Source of the DNA: Winogradskyella sp. PG-2
GTDB taxonomy: Bacteria > Bacteroidota > Bacteroidia > Flavobacteriales > Flavobacteriaceae
Reading direction: 5' to 3'
NCBI RefSeq assembly: GCF_000828715.1
Contig: NZ_AP014583.1
Location: 2,540,001 to 2,604,000 of the forward strand
Length of the DNA: 64,000 bases
Under the pieces are notes generated by a model that worked only from the letters and a program-made list of their open reading frames with translations, was not told where the DNA came from and made no database searches. This document shows positions 19,245-27,942 of this stretch, piece by piece. A program made the translations under genes and the position numbers. Each line of letters opens with the position of its first letter. Positions within the stretch are counted from its first letter, which is position 1.

Positions 19245-19354
19245 TAAACAATTGGTGTTGAAATACTCACAAATGTTACATTAAACTTTTGTTTGAATTT
19301 TGGTTTTTTTAATTAAAAGGATTAACATTATTGGATTTCAGACATTACTGGCAA
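17587..19354 (-). mobile_element. Cassette 8 (MutS-like ATPase)
   Basis: The ends GTTGCCAGTA and TACTGGCAAC are a perfect pair. The gene's 3' end extends 19 bp beyond the cassette into S8. Confidence 0.7.
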
Positions 19355-19580
19355 CGCCCACTGTGTATGGCGTAGTGAGGCGCGCCTCACGGAAAGCCAT
19401 TGTTGCGCCTGATTAGCTATACACGCTGTTGTGTGTAGTATCGTTCGGAGTTCTCGTAGACTCGACTAAATATACATAAAATTGGCGAGGTGCGACAAAC
19501 AGTGGGCGTTGGTATGTAATTAGTAGAAGGGCAGCGTTTGTAAAACGCGATTCTACGTGCCGCAGGCAATTACATACCAA
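19355..19580. repeat. R226 unit copy H
   Basis: Full-length copy at ACTGGCAA|C, with the GCGTTTGTAAAACGC and GCCGCAGG variants. Confidence 0.9.
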
Positions 19581-19726
19581 CGGTCTTGTGTATGATTTCG
19601 TTGCGTATTTCAACAACTAATTTAGCAAATAAATCACAGATAGAAAGTCCGCGAGGACTTTCGCAAGTAAGCTCTACCTAGCAATGACCCGAGCGCAGCG
19701 AACAGGCGAAGCAATTATACACCGTG
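19581..19726 (-). other. attC-like cassette junction S9 (120-bp class with 26-bp insertion)
   Basis: It matches S7 (GTGTATGATTTCGTTGC, GAAAGTCCGCGAGGACTTTC), except that GCAATGA and ATTATACAC are separated by an extra GC-rich segment, about 19686-19711. Confidence 0.68.
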
Positions 19727-20479
19727 TTGTACACAGTGCTTTCCTCAATGATATTCAATTTCGTATTCATAAATATCAGTTGAATTCAGCTTATAATCTA
19801 TATTTTTTCTATCAATTTTCTGTTGTAGTTTGGTGTATTCAAAACTTAGAATTGTGTCTCTTGCAGTTCCAATTATTTGATAAGTATATTTGTCTTTTGA
19901 ATAAACATATTTCTCAATATATGGTTCTTTAGCTCGATTGTTATAACTCACCCGTTTTGTTAATCTGTTCTTTTTGTCAAAATATGAAGTATCAGTCAAA
20001 ACCAATGCTTTTTCAAAATCTGGTTCTTTGATAGGAATAAACTCCCAAGAATTAGTTTTAGAAACACGTATTCTTTTTTGTTGTTTAACTTCTCGAATAA
20101 ATCTTATTAAACTGTCCGTTTCGTATTTCGTTTGTTTTTCAATTTTTGTTTTAGGGTCAAATTCGTAAGTCGAAAATGAACGAATAATACAAGTATCTTT
20201 CGCGACAAATTCCTCACAATTATATTCTGAAGTTTTATTTCCGTTGTGATACTTTATAATTCGGTTTTTATTTCTAAATGTTTTTGAAATTCCGTCATAA
20301 CCTCCAAATCTTACTTCTTTAGTTAAATTTCCTGTCTTGTCAAATTCAGTTTTTCGTGTTTTGACTAGACTATCACTTTCTTTTTTATATTCAGTTATTG
20401 TCTTGATTTTTTGACCAAAACTTACTGAACTTATCAGGAATATTAATATGTACGTAATTTTTTTTTGCATTGTGTACAA
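19727..20479 (-). mobile_element. Cassette 9 (secreted unknown protein)
   Basis: The ends GTTGTACACA and TGTGTACAAC are a perfect pair around one gene. Confidence 0.7.
19745..20470 (-). CDS. Secreted protein of unknown function, repeat-like
   Basis: The start is placed at the ATG at 20470 because a signal peptide follows directly (QKKITYILIFLISSVSFGQ). That gives 241 residues. The body has repeated beta-hairpin-like units such as EFDKTGNLTKEVRFGG, YFDKKNRLTKRVSY and TYEFDPKTKIEKQTKY, reminiscent of YwqK/RHS-like secreted repeats. It is probably periplasmic or surface-exposed. The upstream in-frame extension MRRASLRHTQWALYT comes from R226 and is discounted. Confidence 0.7.
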   Translation of the reverse strand: MQKKITYILIFLISSVSFGQKIKTITEYKKESDSLVKTRKTEFDKTGNLTKEVRFGGYDGISKTFRNKNRIIKYHNGNKTSEYNCEEFVAKDTCIIRSFSTYEFDPKTKIEKQTKYETDSLIRFIREVKQQKRIRVSKTNSWEFIPIKEPDFEKALVLTDTSYFDKKNRLTKRVSYNNRAKEPYIEKYVYSKDKYTYQIIGTARDTILSFEYTKLQQKIDRKNIDYKLNSTDIYEYEIEYH

Positions 20480-20705
20480 CGCCCACTGTGTATGGCGTAG
20501 TGAGGCGCGCCTCACGGAAAGCCATTGTTGCGCCTGATTAGCTATACACGCTGTTGTGTGTAGTATCGTTCGGAGTTCTCGTAGACTCGACTAAATATAC
20601 ATAAAATTGGCGAGGTGCGACAAACAGTGGGCGTTGGTATGTAATTAGTAGAAGGGCAGCGTTTGGAAAACGCGATTCTACGTGCCGCAGGCAATTACAT
20701 ACCAA
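20480..20705. repeat. R226 unit copy I
   Basis: Full-length copy at TGTGTACAA|C. The junction on its right reads AACGCCGGTCTTG, with an extra GCC compared with other junctions. Copy B lacks a GCC on its left side. Confidence 0.9.
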
Positions 20706-20827
20706 CGCCGGTCTTGTATATGAAAAGTAGCGGATTTTATGCACTAACTTTTCGGATTATAACTGACCTTTAATTTATTCAATTTGTTTCGATTAAGCGA
20801 TTAAACCGCTATTTTTTATATACGGTG
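20706..20827 (-). other. attC-like cassette junction S10 (120-bp class)
   Basis: The arms TGTATATGAAAAGTAGCGG and CCGCTATTTTTTATATACGG resemble S8. Three extra bases, GCC, at the left account for its 122-bp length. Confidence 0.7.
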
Positions 20828-22165
20828 TTGTAACACGTTTTTTATATCCTTTTCTTTTCACCTAATCCATTAACTCTGTACTCAATACCATTTTCTATCA
20901 GTAACCCTTCTGTTTTTATACTGTTTTTCTTCAATCCGTGCTTTACATCAATTTTAATAACTTTTCCATTATAATCAGCTGATACGTTATCCACCACAGA
21001 GTGACCAATTACTATTTTATTAGTTTTATAAAAATTTAATATTGAATCTAATTCTGTTTGAGAAGTCTTTTTTAACGAAGCCCCATTAAAGAAAAATACT
21101 GTTTTATTGAAAATATTAGTAGCCAAACTTCTGTCCCAATACGGACTGCTTTGGGATTGAACTACTAATTTTTCTTTCAAATTATGAGTATTGTTTTCAA
21201 ACTTTTTCCCATAATAAGCTTTTGCAATTTTATTTATATCGTTTATTCTTAAATCTGCATCTATAATTTTTTTATTTAACCCACCGTGAACGAATATATA
21301 TTGTCCTATTTTCTCAATTACGTTTTTTGTCCTCAACCATTTTCCTAATTCTGATTTTTCTGAATAGAGGAATTTTGAAGCTTCGTCCCAATGTGTTTCC
21401 TTACTAATTCGTTTTGCAACTTCTACATAACGATGTAATGAATGTGACATATCTCCATTTAGGTTCATTATTTCGTGATTTCCATTTATAAAATGAACTT
21501 TGCCGTTTTGTTCTTCTGCTTTTTTTTCCAATGAGTATATTAACCACAAAGTTTGGGTTACACTTTGTCCTCGGTCAAAAAAGTCTCCGTTAAGAACCAA
21601 ATGACCTTCTCCGAAAATCCAATTGTAACTTTTATCAATTACTTTATTATTTATTAAAAAACTATGTAATGCATTAAAATTTCCTTCGATATCAGAAATA
21701 GCAATTAACTTGGGTGGAAAATCATAAAATTCTGGTTCGTTTTGATGAGAGTTTTTAAGTGTGATTTCAAATTTATCGTTGACTTCATTGTTTACAGTAA
21801 CTTCAATTGGTTTTTGTCTATCGAATTTCTTCTTTTTTAATTTATCTTCATCGTTGACCCAATATTTAATATTGTCAAAAATATATGGGCCATCTGCTCC
21901 GTCTAAATTAGTTTTGTATGGTTCGTCTATAAAAAAACCAAACTCTTGCTCTGAAAATAATGCATCTAGACCTGACCATCCAAAACTTTGAATGCCCGTT
22001 TTAGTATTCAATTCCGTATGTCCAAAAATTAAAGTTGTTAAGAACCAATATCCGAATATTAATTTAGCACCCCATTTGAGAATTTTCAATAATTTGTTTT
22101 TGTATTTTTTCATTTATTCTATAATGATTATTCAATTCTGATTGTTTGTTGCAAATGTGTTACAA
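20828..22165 (-). mobile_element. Cassette 10 (metallophosphatase)
   Basis: The ends GTTGTAACAC and GTGTTACAAC are a perfect pair. The next junction, S11, has no R226. Confidence 0.7.
20842..22113 (-). CDS. Membrane-anchored calcineurin-like metallophosphoesterase
   Basis: The 423-residue protein has an N-terminal membrane helix (residues 13-30, LKWGAKLIFGYWFLTTLIFG) and a phosphoprotein-phosphatase-type metallophosphatase domain. Its metal-site motifs are LNGDFFDRG and INGNHEIM. The first motif, normally DxHG, reads SDIEGN here, so a usual ligand histidine is replaced by glutamate. Later motifs include VHGGLNKK and IGHS. It probably removes phosphate from protein or small substrates. The Glu substitution may change metal preference or reflect a subfamily. 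Confidence 0.85.
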   Translation of the reverse strand: MKKYKNKLLKILKWGAKLIFGYWFLTTLIFGHTELNTKTGIQSFGWSGLDALFSEQEFGFFIDEPYKTNLDGADGPYIFDNIKYWVNDEDKLKKKKFDRQKPIEVTVNNEVNDKFEITLKNSHQNEPEFYDFPPKLIAISDIEGNFNALHSFLINNKVIDKSYNWIFGEGHLVLNGDFFDRGQSVTQTLWLIYSLEKKAEEQNGKVHFINGNHEIMNLNGDMSHSLHRYVEVAKRISKETHWDEASKFLYSEKSELGKWLRTKNVIEKIGQYIFVHGGLNKKIIDADLRINDINKIAKAYYGKKFENNTHNLKEKLVVQSQSSPYWDRSLATNIFNKTVFFFNGASLKKTSQTELDSILNFYKTNKIVIGHSVVDNVSADYNGKVIKIDVKHGLKKNSIKTEGLLIENGIEYRVNGLGEKKRI

Positions 22166-22284
22166 CGTGTTTGTGTATGATTAGTGGCGTGTTTAAGCAC
22201 CTAATTTAGCAAATAAAAACCGAATAGAAAATCCGCGAGGATTTTCGTAAGTAGAGTAGAACTAGCAATTAATTATACACATTG
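22166..22284 (-). other. attC-like cassette junction S11 (120-bp class)
   Basis: The arms are GTGTATGATTAGTGGC and GCAATTAATTATACAC. The apical hairpin is GAAAATCC-GCGA-GGATTTTC. Confidence 0.7.
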
Positions 22285-23000
22285 TTGGCAATAGTTTTTA
22301 TTCTCAAACTTAATTATTCGAAGTTAAAGATTGTATGCACGTATACTTAAAATTCTCGTATTTATCTAAATCACTTTTTCCATTTACCACCTCCAATATA
22401 AAAACCAATACTAGCTCCGAAATAACTATTTTTCATAGACTTTCCTATTGCTAAATCTGATTTGGGTATGATATTATACTCAAGAGCAATTCTGAATTTA
22501 CTTAATTCAATCCCACCTCTAACCATTCCACCAATTTGAGGTCCAAATCCCTGTTCATCAATATTATCACTACCACTACCTATTACATAAACACCTAATC
22601 CACCACCTAAAAACGGTGTATAAGTCTTATTTTTATTGAAATAATAATCATAGGTTCCTAATATATTAGCATTAAAATCTGCATCAAGAGAGTCTTCAAG
22701 ATCACCTACGCTAGCGGCCACACCAATACGTATTCCAACATTTGAATTATCTGTAATATTCAACTTTGGCTCTACGTCAAATAGCAGTCCACCTCCACCA
22801 GTTGCGAAAACATAGCCTAGGTCTATACCAAATCTAAATTTATCTTTTTCTTGTGCATTTAAAGTAAAACCAAATGTTGCAATAGTAATAACTAGTAATA
22901 ATTTTTTCATTTTGTAATTAATTTTAAGATTAGTCAGGTAATTATCAAATAATGTGCCATGATATATTTTAAAAACTGTGTATTTGTAGATTATTGCCAA
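22285..23000 (-). mobile_element. Cassette 11 (outer-membrane barrel)
   Basis: The ends GTTGGCAATA and TATTGCCAAC are a perfect pair. Confidence 0.7.
22371..22910 (-). CDS. Small outer-membrane beta-barrel protein
   Basis: The start at 22910 gives a clean signal peptide (KKLLLVITIATFGFTLNAQ), then 160 residues of alternating beta strands rich in Gly and aromatics (FRFGIDLGYVFATGGGG, TPFLGGGLGVYVIG). It ends in a C-terminal strand (YFGASIGFYIGGG) followed by KWKK. It resembles OmpA-like or porin-family small barrels with an outer-membrane location. No specific substrate can be assigned. An upstream ATG at 23000 would remove the signal peptide from the N-terminus, so it is less likely. Confidence 0.78.
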   Translation of the reverse strand: MKKLLLVITIATFGFTLNAQEKDKFRFGIDLGYVFATGGGGLLFDVEPKLNITDNSNVGIRIGVAASVGDLEDSLDADFNANILGTYDYYFNKNKTYTPFLGGGLGVYVIGSGSDNIDEQGFGPQIGGMVRGGIELSKFRIALEYNIIPKSDLAIGKSMKNSYFGASIGFYIGGGKWKK

Positions 23001-23041
23001 CGGTTTGTGTAAAATGCGTTTTAATGCATTTTTACACCTTG
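23001..23041 (-). other. attC-like cassette junction S12 (41-bp class)
   Basis: Minimal site. TTTGTGTAAAATGC and GCATTTTTACACC form one hairpin around GTTTTAAT. It is almost identical to S26, which flanks the sister cassette 26. Confidence 0.65.
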
Positions 23042-23698
23042 TTAGAGTTCGTTATTATTCACAATTTATATTTTTTATTAGTCAATAAGTGTGCTGCTCT
23101 TTTTTGCACTTTAAGAAAAGGACTTTCTTCTTTAAATCGCAAGATGATATTCCTATTCAAATCAGGATGTAGAAGCGCTATATTTTGTACTTTTTTATTT
23201 CCATTTAACAATATATTATTCATTAACTTTTCATTGAATCCGTTTTCTTCCAAATCAATCCTGTATGATTCTGAGGGCTGGTCAACAAGCCCAGGACCTT
23301 TTAAAATCCTAGGATCTTCGTAGTGAGGTAGTTTCCACATTAGGTCTTCTTCAAGCTTTTCCACAATTTCTAACCTGTCTCGACTTTCAAAAACAGTATG
23401 GATTTTTTCAAATTTCAAGTCCATACTTTTGGTTTTAGAACAATACACTTCCAGTGCGGGGCGTACTTCGATATGATAGTATCCGTTTACATCAAGCGTG
23501 GGTGTCCACCACATAGCTATAAATTGATTCCGTAATTTACTATATAGTTTTAGTTGAAAATCAGTGTCCACCCATTCAATGTTTTCTTGGGTTATTTCAT
23601 CTATTTCGTAAAATTGATTGTACAATACTTGCCAATCAGGATATACTCTTAAAGGTTGGTGTTTATACATGAAATAGTTTATTTAGAATGAACTCTAA
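23042..23698 (-). mobile_element. Cassette 12 (203-residue unknown, copy 1)
   Basis: The ends GTTAGAGTTC and GAACTCTAAC are perfect and identical to those of cassette 26. Confidence 0.72.
23059..23670 (-). CDS. Unknown 203-residue protein, copy 1
   Basis: A soluble alpha/beta protein with no signal peptide or membrane segment and many aromatic residues (YPDWQVLYNQFYEID, NQFIAMWWTPTLDVNGYYHIEV in outline). I recognise no family. A second copy at 37312-37923 differs at nine residues by my count, so both appear to be under constraint or recently duplicated. Both are followed on the gene 3' side by the same 41-bp site, as expected if gene and site move together. Confidence 0.72.
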   Translation of the reverse strand: MYKHQPLRVYPDWQVLYNQFYEIDEITQENIEWVDTDFQLKLYSKLRNQFIAMWWTPTLDVNGYYHIEVRPALEVYCSKTKSMDLKFEKIHTVFESRDRLEIVEKLEEDLMWKLPHYEDPRILKGPGLVDQPSESYRIDLEENGFNEKLMNNILLNGNKKVQNIALLHPDLNRNIILRFKEESPFLKVQKRAAHLLTNKKYKL

Positions 23699-23820
23699 CG
23701 TTAACTGTATGGTTAGTTGCGTGGTTAAGCAACTAAATTAGTAAACAAATACGAACCTGAGAAAATTCCGAAGGAATTTTCCAAATAATCACTTGCCAAA
23801 GCAATTAATTATACACGGTG
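23699..23820 (-). other. attC-like cassette junction S13 (120-bp class)
   Basis: The arms are TGTATGGTTAGTTGC and GCAATTAATTATACAC, with apical GAAAATTCCGAAGGAATTTTC split by a short loop. It belongs to the S3/S24 subfamily. The left outer arm is shortened (CGTTAACTGTATGG). Confidence 0.68.
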
Positions 23821-24412
23821 TTACCAACTGGCTTTTACTATTTTTATAATCCGATTATCCATTTTTCACTAATCGTGTCATTTTCGTTAACGTTGTTTCT
23901 AATTCTTGAATAGAATTTAAATTTTCTTTACTCGTATCAATTTTTTTAGAAAAAGTATATTTTGAGAAATCAATCTTATCTACTATACCTGAAGGCTTAT
24001 AAATAATAAATTCCGCAATTTTAGGATTCGAAATATTAATATCAAAAGTAATCTGATAACCATTTATTTCCCCAAATAGAATGTAATCGCTTAAGCCATT
24101 ATAATTTGGTTTAATCGCTTTTTTGTTAAATCCGATTTTTTCTAATTCATTATATGGTTTTTTATTCAAGATTCGTTTTCTATGCTTTCTTATATTCATT
24201 GCATTAGAAATCCAGCCAAAGAGAACTAGTAAAGGTGCAAAAAAGAAAGTTATAGAATAAACTATCAAAATCCATTTTATAGAAACCTCTGAAAAAAAGA
24301 AAAACAGATAGATAGAAAATCCACAAGTCAGAATTCCACTTATCCACAAATATCCTTTAATTAGAAAACCTTTATTTAATTCTAACAGTTCGTTCATTCA
24401 GCTTGTTGGTAA
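23821..24412 (-). mobile_element. Cassette 13 (membrane protein)
   Basis: The ends are GTTACCAAC and GTTGGTAAC, where each end itself contains both core motifs. Confidence 0.68.
23855..24397 (-). CDS. Two-helix membrane protein, unknown
   Basis: The 180-residue protein has two strongly hydrophobic segments at about residues 15-32 and 38-62. A basic linker (MNIRKHRKRILNKK) and a soluble C-terminal half follow, with a beta-rich segment (YILFGEINGYQITFDINI). No family is recognised. The cytoplasmic domain may fold as a small sensor or binding module, but this is speculation. Confidence 0.62.
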   Translation of the reverse strand: MNELLELNKGFLIKGYLWISGILTCGFSIYLFFFFSEVSIKWILIVYSITFFFAPLLVLFGWISNAMNIRKHRKRILNKKPYNELEKIGFNKKAIKPNYNGLSDYILFGEINGYQITFDINISNPKIAEFIIYKPSGIVDKIDFSKYTFSKKIDTSKENLNSIQELETTLTKMTRLVKNG

Positions 24413-24598
24413 CGGTTTGTGTATGGACAGTAGGGCAGATTCGAAGCACTTCACTTTCGGTTTACCACAAAGCCAAAACAAACGTTTTTACTTTTAATTT
24501 TCTTTTTTGTTAAACGTCAAAACTTTGTTTTGGCGTTGCCTGCTCAAAGAACAGGACTTTCAATTTATCTCTAAATGCCCTATTGGCTATACACTTTG
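24413..24598 (-). other. attC-like cassette junction S14 (185-bp class)
   Basis: The arms are GTGTATGGACAGTAGGGC and GCCCTATTGGCTATACAC. The inner hairpin is CGTCAAAAC-TTT-GTTTTGGCG. There is no R226 here. Confidence 0.7.
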
Positions 24599-25174
24599 TT
24601 ACCACACGTTATTTTTCAATTTCATAGAGTACACATTTTTCCAATTCCTTATATTCTGAAAGTAAGGGATGATTAAAACTTTTAGTCTTTTTCATTCCGA
24701 TTTTTTTCATCACTTTTTTAGATTTATCATTTGTTTCTGGACAAATCGATTTAATATTCTCTAATCCAATTTCGTTAAATGCAAATTCAAGGCATTTCTT
24801 CGCACCCTCTGTTGCAAAACCTTTTCCCCATTCTGTTTTAGCTAATCTCCACCCAATATCCACACAAGGTGTAAAGTCAGATTCAAAGTTCTGTTCGGCA
24901 ATTCCTATGAAACCAATAAACTCTTTATTGTCAAGTTTGTCAACAGCAAAATAACAGAATCCATTTTTAGAAAACTGAGTTTGCATTCTCTCAATGAATT
25001 CATCAGTCTGTTTCTGTGTTGGAATAGCAGGAAAATGCTCCATAACTTTAGGGTCAGAATTTATTTCCCCCATTTTAAGTTTGTCATTTTCATTCCAATT
25101 TCTAAACCCCAATCTTTCGGATTTGAAAATATAGTTATTCATTCGGTTTTGAGTTTTTTTCTAATGTGTGGTAA
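24599..25174 (-). mobile_element. Cassette 14 (GNAT acetyltransferase)
   Basis: The ends GTTACCACAC and GTGTGGTAAC are a perfect 10-bp pair. Confidence 0.72.
24609..25142 (-). CDS. GNAT-family N-acetyltransferase (RimJ/RimL-like)
   Basis: The protein has 177 residues, a standard length for the family. The acetyl-CoA-binding motif A is WRLAKTEWGKGFATEGAKKC near residue 90, followed by the beta-bulge and motif B (IKSICPETNDKSKKVMKKIGM). The N-terminal SERLGFRNWNENDKL fits RimJ/RimL-type enzymes, which acetylate protein N-termini or small amines. GNATs are among the most common integron cassette products, including some that modify antibiotics, but no drug substrate can be inferred here. Confidence 0.9.
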   Translation of the reverse strand: MNNYIFKSERLGFRNWNENDKLKMGEINSDPKVMEHFPAIPTQKQTDEFIERMQTQFSKNGFCYFAVDKLDNKEFIGFIGIAEQNFESDFTPCVDIGWRLAKTEWGKGFATEGAKKCLEFAFNEIGLENIKSICPETNDKSKKVMKKIGMKKTKSFNHPLLSEYKELEKCVLYEIEK

Positions 25175-25295
25175 CGGTTTTGTATAAGATTAGTTGCGTG
25201 GTTTAAGCACTAAAGTTAGCAAATAAATCACAGATAGAAAGTCCGCGAGGACTTTCGTAAGCAAGCTAGAAACTAGCAATTAATTTTATACTGTG
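25175..25295 (-). other. attC-like cassette junction S15 (120-bp class)
   Basis: The arms are TTGTATAAGATTAGTTGC and GCAATTAATTTTATAC. The apical hairpin is GAAAGTCC-GCGA-GGACTTTC. Confidence 0.7.
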
Positions 25296-26284
25296 TTGTG
25301 CGTAGTTATTTTTTTTCAACTGTTTTTAATTTCCGATTGACATAAATAACATTTTTATTATTTAATTCTTTATCTCCGTATTTTAATGTGATTTCATCTT
25401 GTATGTTATAAATTATATTTTCATATTTTTCATCAAATAGTCCGTTTGTTCCTTTTGGATAAGAAGCATATAGGTCTTTGTTTTCTAATAAGTTATTTTT
25501 TGATTTCGAAAAGAAATTAATGTATGCTTTTTCGGCATCGTAGTAAATAGATTCTTCGTTTGGTAATTTAAGTAGATTACTATTATTTTCAGAACCATAA
25601 TCATTTGGACTAATAGTTTTAGCCTCAAGTATATCATTAATTTCAAGTAAGCAGATACAAAGTTCTTTTGAAATTTGCATTCCTTTTTGGATAGGTAATG
25701 ACGTCGTTAAAATTCTTTGGATATTGCTATGGTTTTCAATCCTTTTCGCTATAAATTGTTTTACAGAATGACCAATATATTTTACATCAAATTCTAAGAG
25801 CTTTTTTGTTTCTCCTTTTATATTAACTATCCAATTCTTATTGTAATGGCTTCTTAGTATTCTGTCAGGCGTGATTAATTTAGTGAAATCCTTTTCTTCT
25901 GGAATTTTTATTATAATAACATCAATGAAATCATTTAGATTTTCTTCGTTCTTTAAGCTTTTATTGTAACACAATTGAAGCTCAATATTCGATATGTTTT
26001 CAGTTTCAATTACGTCTTTCTGATATAATGGTAATTGAAATTTTATATTAATTCCAGTTAAAGGTTGTGAGATTTCTCCAGTAAGAAACTTTGTAGAACA
26101 TTTTATATTTCTAAATATCAGACAAGGACGTTGAAGAATAAAATATAAAGAAGAATCTTCAGCGATTCTTTTTAGTTCTTTATCATTATATAAATAGCTA
26201 AAATCATCAAGATTAAATATTCCTAAAGGATTTTTAAATTCTACTTGAATGGTTTTTCGCATAGTTTGGGTTAATTACGCACAA
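25296..26284 (-). mobile_element. Cassette 15 (unknown 318-residue protein)
   Basis: The ends GTTGTGCGTA and TACGCACAAC are a perfect pair. Confidence 0.7.
25306..26262 (-). CDS. Unknown soluble protein with a GIY-YIG-like stretch
   Basis: The 318-residue protein has no signal or membrane segment. The middle reads FDVKYIGHSVKQFIAKRIENHSNIQRILT in outline. Its YIG, Arg and His-X-N spacing is loosely reminiscent of GIY-YIG nuclease modules, but the leading GIY is absent. I would not call a nuclease on this alone. The N-terminal half looks like a beta-sandwich. The C-terminus is basic and rich in Asn and Lys. Function is unknown. Confidence 0.6.
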   Translation of the reverse strand: MRKTIQVEFKNPLGIFNLDDFSYLYNDKELKRIAEDSSLYFILQRPCLIFRNIKCSTKFLTGEISQPLTGINIKFQLPLYQKDVIETENISNIELQLCYNKSLKNEENLNDFIDVIIIKIPEEKDFTKLITPDRILRSHYNKNWIVNIKGETKKLLEFDVKYIGHSVKQFIAKRIENHSNIQRILTTSLPIQKGMQISKELCICLLEINDILEAKTISPNDYGSENNSNLLKLPNEESIYYDAEKAYINFFSKSKNNLLENKDLYASYPKGTNGLFDEKYENIIYNIQDEITLKYGDKELNNKNVIYVNRKLKTVEKK

Positions 26285-26403
26285 CGGTCCAGGCTATGAG
26301 TAGTTGCTTGGTTTAGCACTTAACTTTGCAAGTACACACCAAGCTGAAAATCCGCGAGGATTTTCAGAAGTAGGCGAGAACAAGCAATTACTTATAACCA
26401 TTG
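26285..26403 (-). other. attC-like cassette junction S16 (120-bp class)
   Basis: The arms GTAGTTGCTTG and CAAGCAATTAC pair, with outer GGCTAT facing ATAACC. The apical hairpin is GAAAATCC-GCGA-GGATTTTC. S29 is its close relative. Confidence 0.7.
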
Positions 26404-27057
26404 TTGTAAAACGTATTTATTTATTCATTATTTGAGTTGCTTCCCAAACATATTCTTTTCCAAATTCTCCAAAGTAACTCATATAATCACCATTTTTAGA
26501 AATTACAACAAAACTGCTACATGGATAATGATGTTCAAAAAATAGTCTTTCAATAGTCCCTTCTGGGTCTTTGTACCAAGTCAAAACTCCATCATATTTT
26601 TTCAATCCATCATTCTCTTTGTAAATATAAATAGGTTTAGTTTGAGCAACTTGATTGATACCATCTTCTAACTGTCCAAACCAAATCTTTCTTGATTCTT
26701 TTGTAGCTGAACCGCTAGAATTACAAGGGTCTTTTCCAGGGTAATATATTATAACTATTGGCTTAGTAGAATCCAATTCAAGATTTGTAGCTTTCTCAAG
26801 TAATAATTCAAGACTTTTTCTATCATTTATTTTCCCCCGTTTTTCTCTTAAAGTCAATTTTCTATGATTAATTGAATCTCCTTGAACGTTTAACAATTTA
26901 TTCGTTGAGCGAATTCGGTTAAATTTAGATTTACTTATTTCTACATTATTTTTATCGAAATATCTTGTTTTGTCCTTTCCAATTTTAGTCGCTGAACAAG
27001 AGCAAATTAAAATTCCGATTATAAATGTTAGCAGGATTTTTTTCATATGTTTTACAA
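26404..27057 (-). mobile_element. Cassette 16 (lipoprotein)
   Basis: The ends GTTGTAAAAC and GTTTTACAAC are a perfect pair and the same as in cassette 21. Confidence 0.7.
26417..27046 (-). CDS. Lipoprotein with thioredoxin-like features, unknown
   Basis: The 209-residue protein has a lipoprotein signal peptide with lipobox ICSCS near residue 17. The mature part contains PIVIIYYPGKDPCNSSG and a later LTWYKDPEGTIERLFFEHHYPCSSFVVI in outline. This suggests a small alpha/beta fold with two cysteines, but there is no CxxC motif. It is probably anchored to the inner or outer membrane. No family is assigned with confidence. Confidence 0.62.
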   Translation of the reverse strand: MKKILLTFIIGILICSCSATKIGKDKTRYFDKNNVEISKSKFNRIRSTNKLLNVQGDSINHRKLTLREKRGKINDRKSLELLLEKATNLELDSTKPIVIIYYPGKDPCNSSGSATKESRKIWFGQLEDGINQVAQTKPIYIYKENDGLKKYDGVLTWYKDPEGTIERLFFEHHYPCSSFVVISKNGDYMSYFGEFGKEYVWEATQIMNK

Positions 27058-27178
27058 CGTGTTTGTGTATGATTTGTTTGCGTTGATTAAGCGACTAATT
27101 TAGTAAATACAAACTGAATAGAAAATCCGCGAGGATTTTCGTAAGTAAGCTAGAACTAGCAATTAATTATACACGTTG
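27058..27178 (-). other. attC-like cassette junction S17 (120-bp class)
   Basis: The arms are GTGTATGATTTGTTTGC and AGCAATTAATTATACACG. The apical hairpin is GAAAATCC-GCGA-GGATTTTC. Confidence 0.68.
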
Positions 27179-27942
27179 TTGTGCTTTCGTTATTCTGTTC
27201 TAATGTTAATATCTTCAATTATTTTAAGGGCATCCTTTTTGTAGTTTACTAATTGGTTTAAATAAATTTTATAATGAAGTATATAAGCTGCGGATACTCT
27301 ATTTCTATAATCCCAAGAATTCAGCATATAGGATATGAGGTCATCGTTTTTTACTCGATTATAAAAATCAGAGAACCATGGTTTATTATTTTTCCAATAA
27401 AACCAATTATCTTGAAAATCCGTTGACATTTCTTTTTTTGAAACACCAATTTCAGTATTGTAATAAGAATAAAAACTATTGATATCAATAAAAAGGCTGT
27501 CTTTTTTGGCATCAAAGAGATCACCATTATCCGTCAATAATTTGAAACCACGCTCTTCCACCTCAATATCTTGATAGCCATCGAGTAAGTACACGCAATC
27601 CGGACAATTCTGATAATCTTCCAAGGTCATCTTTTTTTGAATAATTTTTTTAAAAACCGTATCCAACGAAGTCATGCTATTAATTATTTTATCAAACTTT
27701 TCTATATCATTTGTTAAATCACTTTTAATAATTGAATAGACGCTTTTTATTTTATTCTCTTGTCTTCGTTTTTCATTCCAATTATTGATTTGTAAAGCAA
27801 TCAAAATTCCAATTACGACAAGTACAATTTCTCCTAGGGCGTATTTAAAATATTTTCCAGTTTTGTTTTCCATTAATAAGTTTTGTCTAATTTTTCTAAA
27901 GAATTTTATCATCGGTTAGCGGTCGGTTATAATGAAGCACAA
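27179..27942 (-). mobile_element. Cassette 17 (DUF6090, copy 1)
   Basis: The ends are GTTGTGCTT and AAGCACAAC. Confidence 0.68.
27190..27912 (-). CDS. DUF6090-family membrane protein, copy 1
   Basis: The 240-residue protein has the hallmark DUF6090 N-terminus: basic IKFFRKIRQNLLMENKTG, then one membrane helix (GEIVLVVIGILIALQINNWNE). A periplasmic helical domain with two nearby cysteines (NCPDCVYLL) follows. The function of the family is unknown. The gene two cassettes away (28734-29453) has almost the same first 45 residues but an unrelated-looking C-terminal domain. Confidence 0.82.
   Translation of the reverse strand: MIKFFRKIRQNLLMENKTGKYFKYALGEIVLVVIGILIALQINNWNEKRRQENKIKSVYSIIKSDLTNDIEKFDKIINSMTSLDTVFKKIIQKKMTLEDYQNCPDCVYLLDGYQDIEVEERGFKLLTDNGDLFDAKKDSLFIDINSFYSYYNTEIGVSKKEMSTDFQDNWFYWKNNKPWFSDFYNRVKNDDLISYMLNSWDYRNRVSAAYILHYKIYLNQLVNYKKDALKIIEDINIRTE

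Noticed and set aside
22371..23000. Start of the cassette-11 barrel at 23000
   Set aside because: It would place 30 extra residues before a perfect signal peptide and begin inside the cassette end; the ATG at 22910 is preferred.
25700..25820. GIY-YIG nuclease domain in the 318-residue cassette protein
   Set aside because: YIG and an Arg/His spacing are present but the GIY motif and catalytic Glu are not evident; too weak for a functional call.
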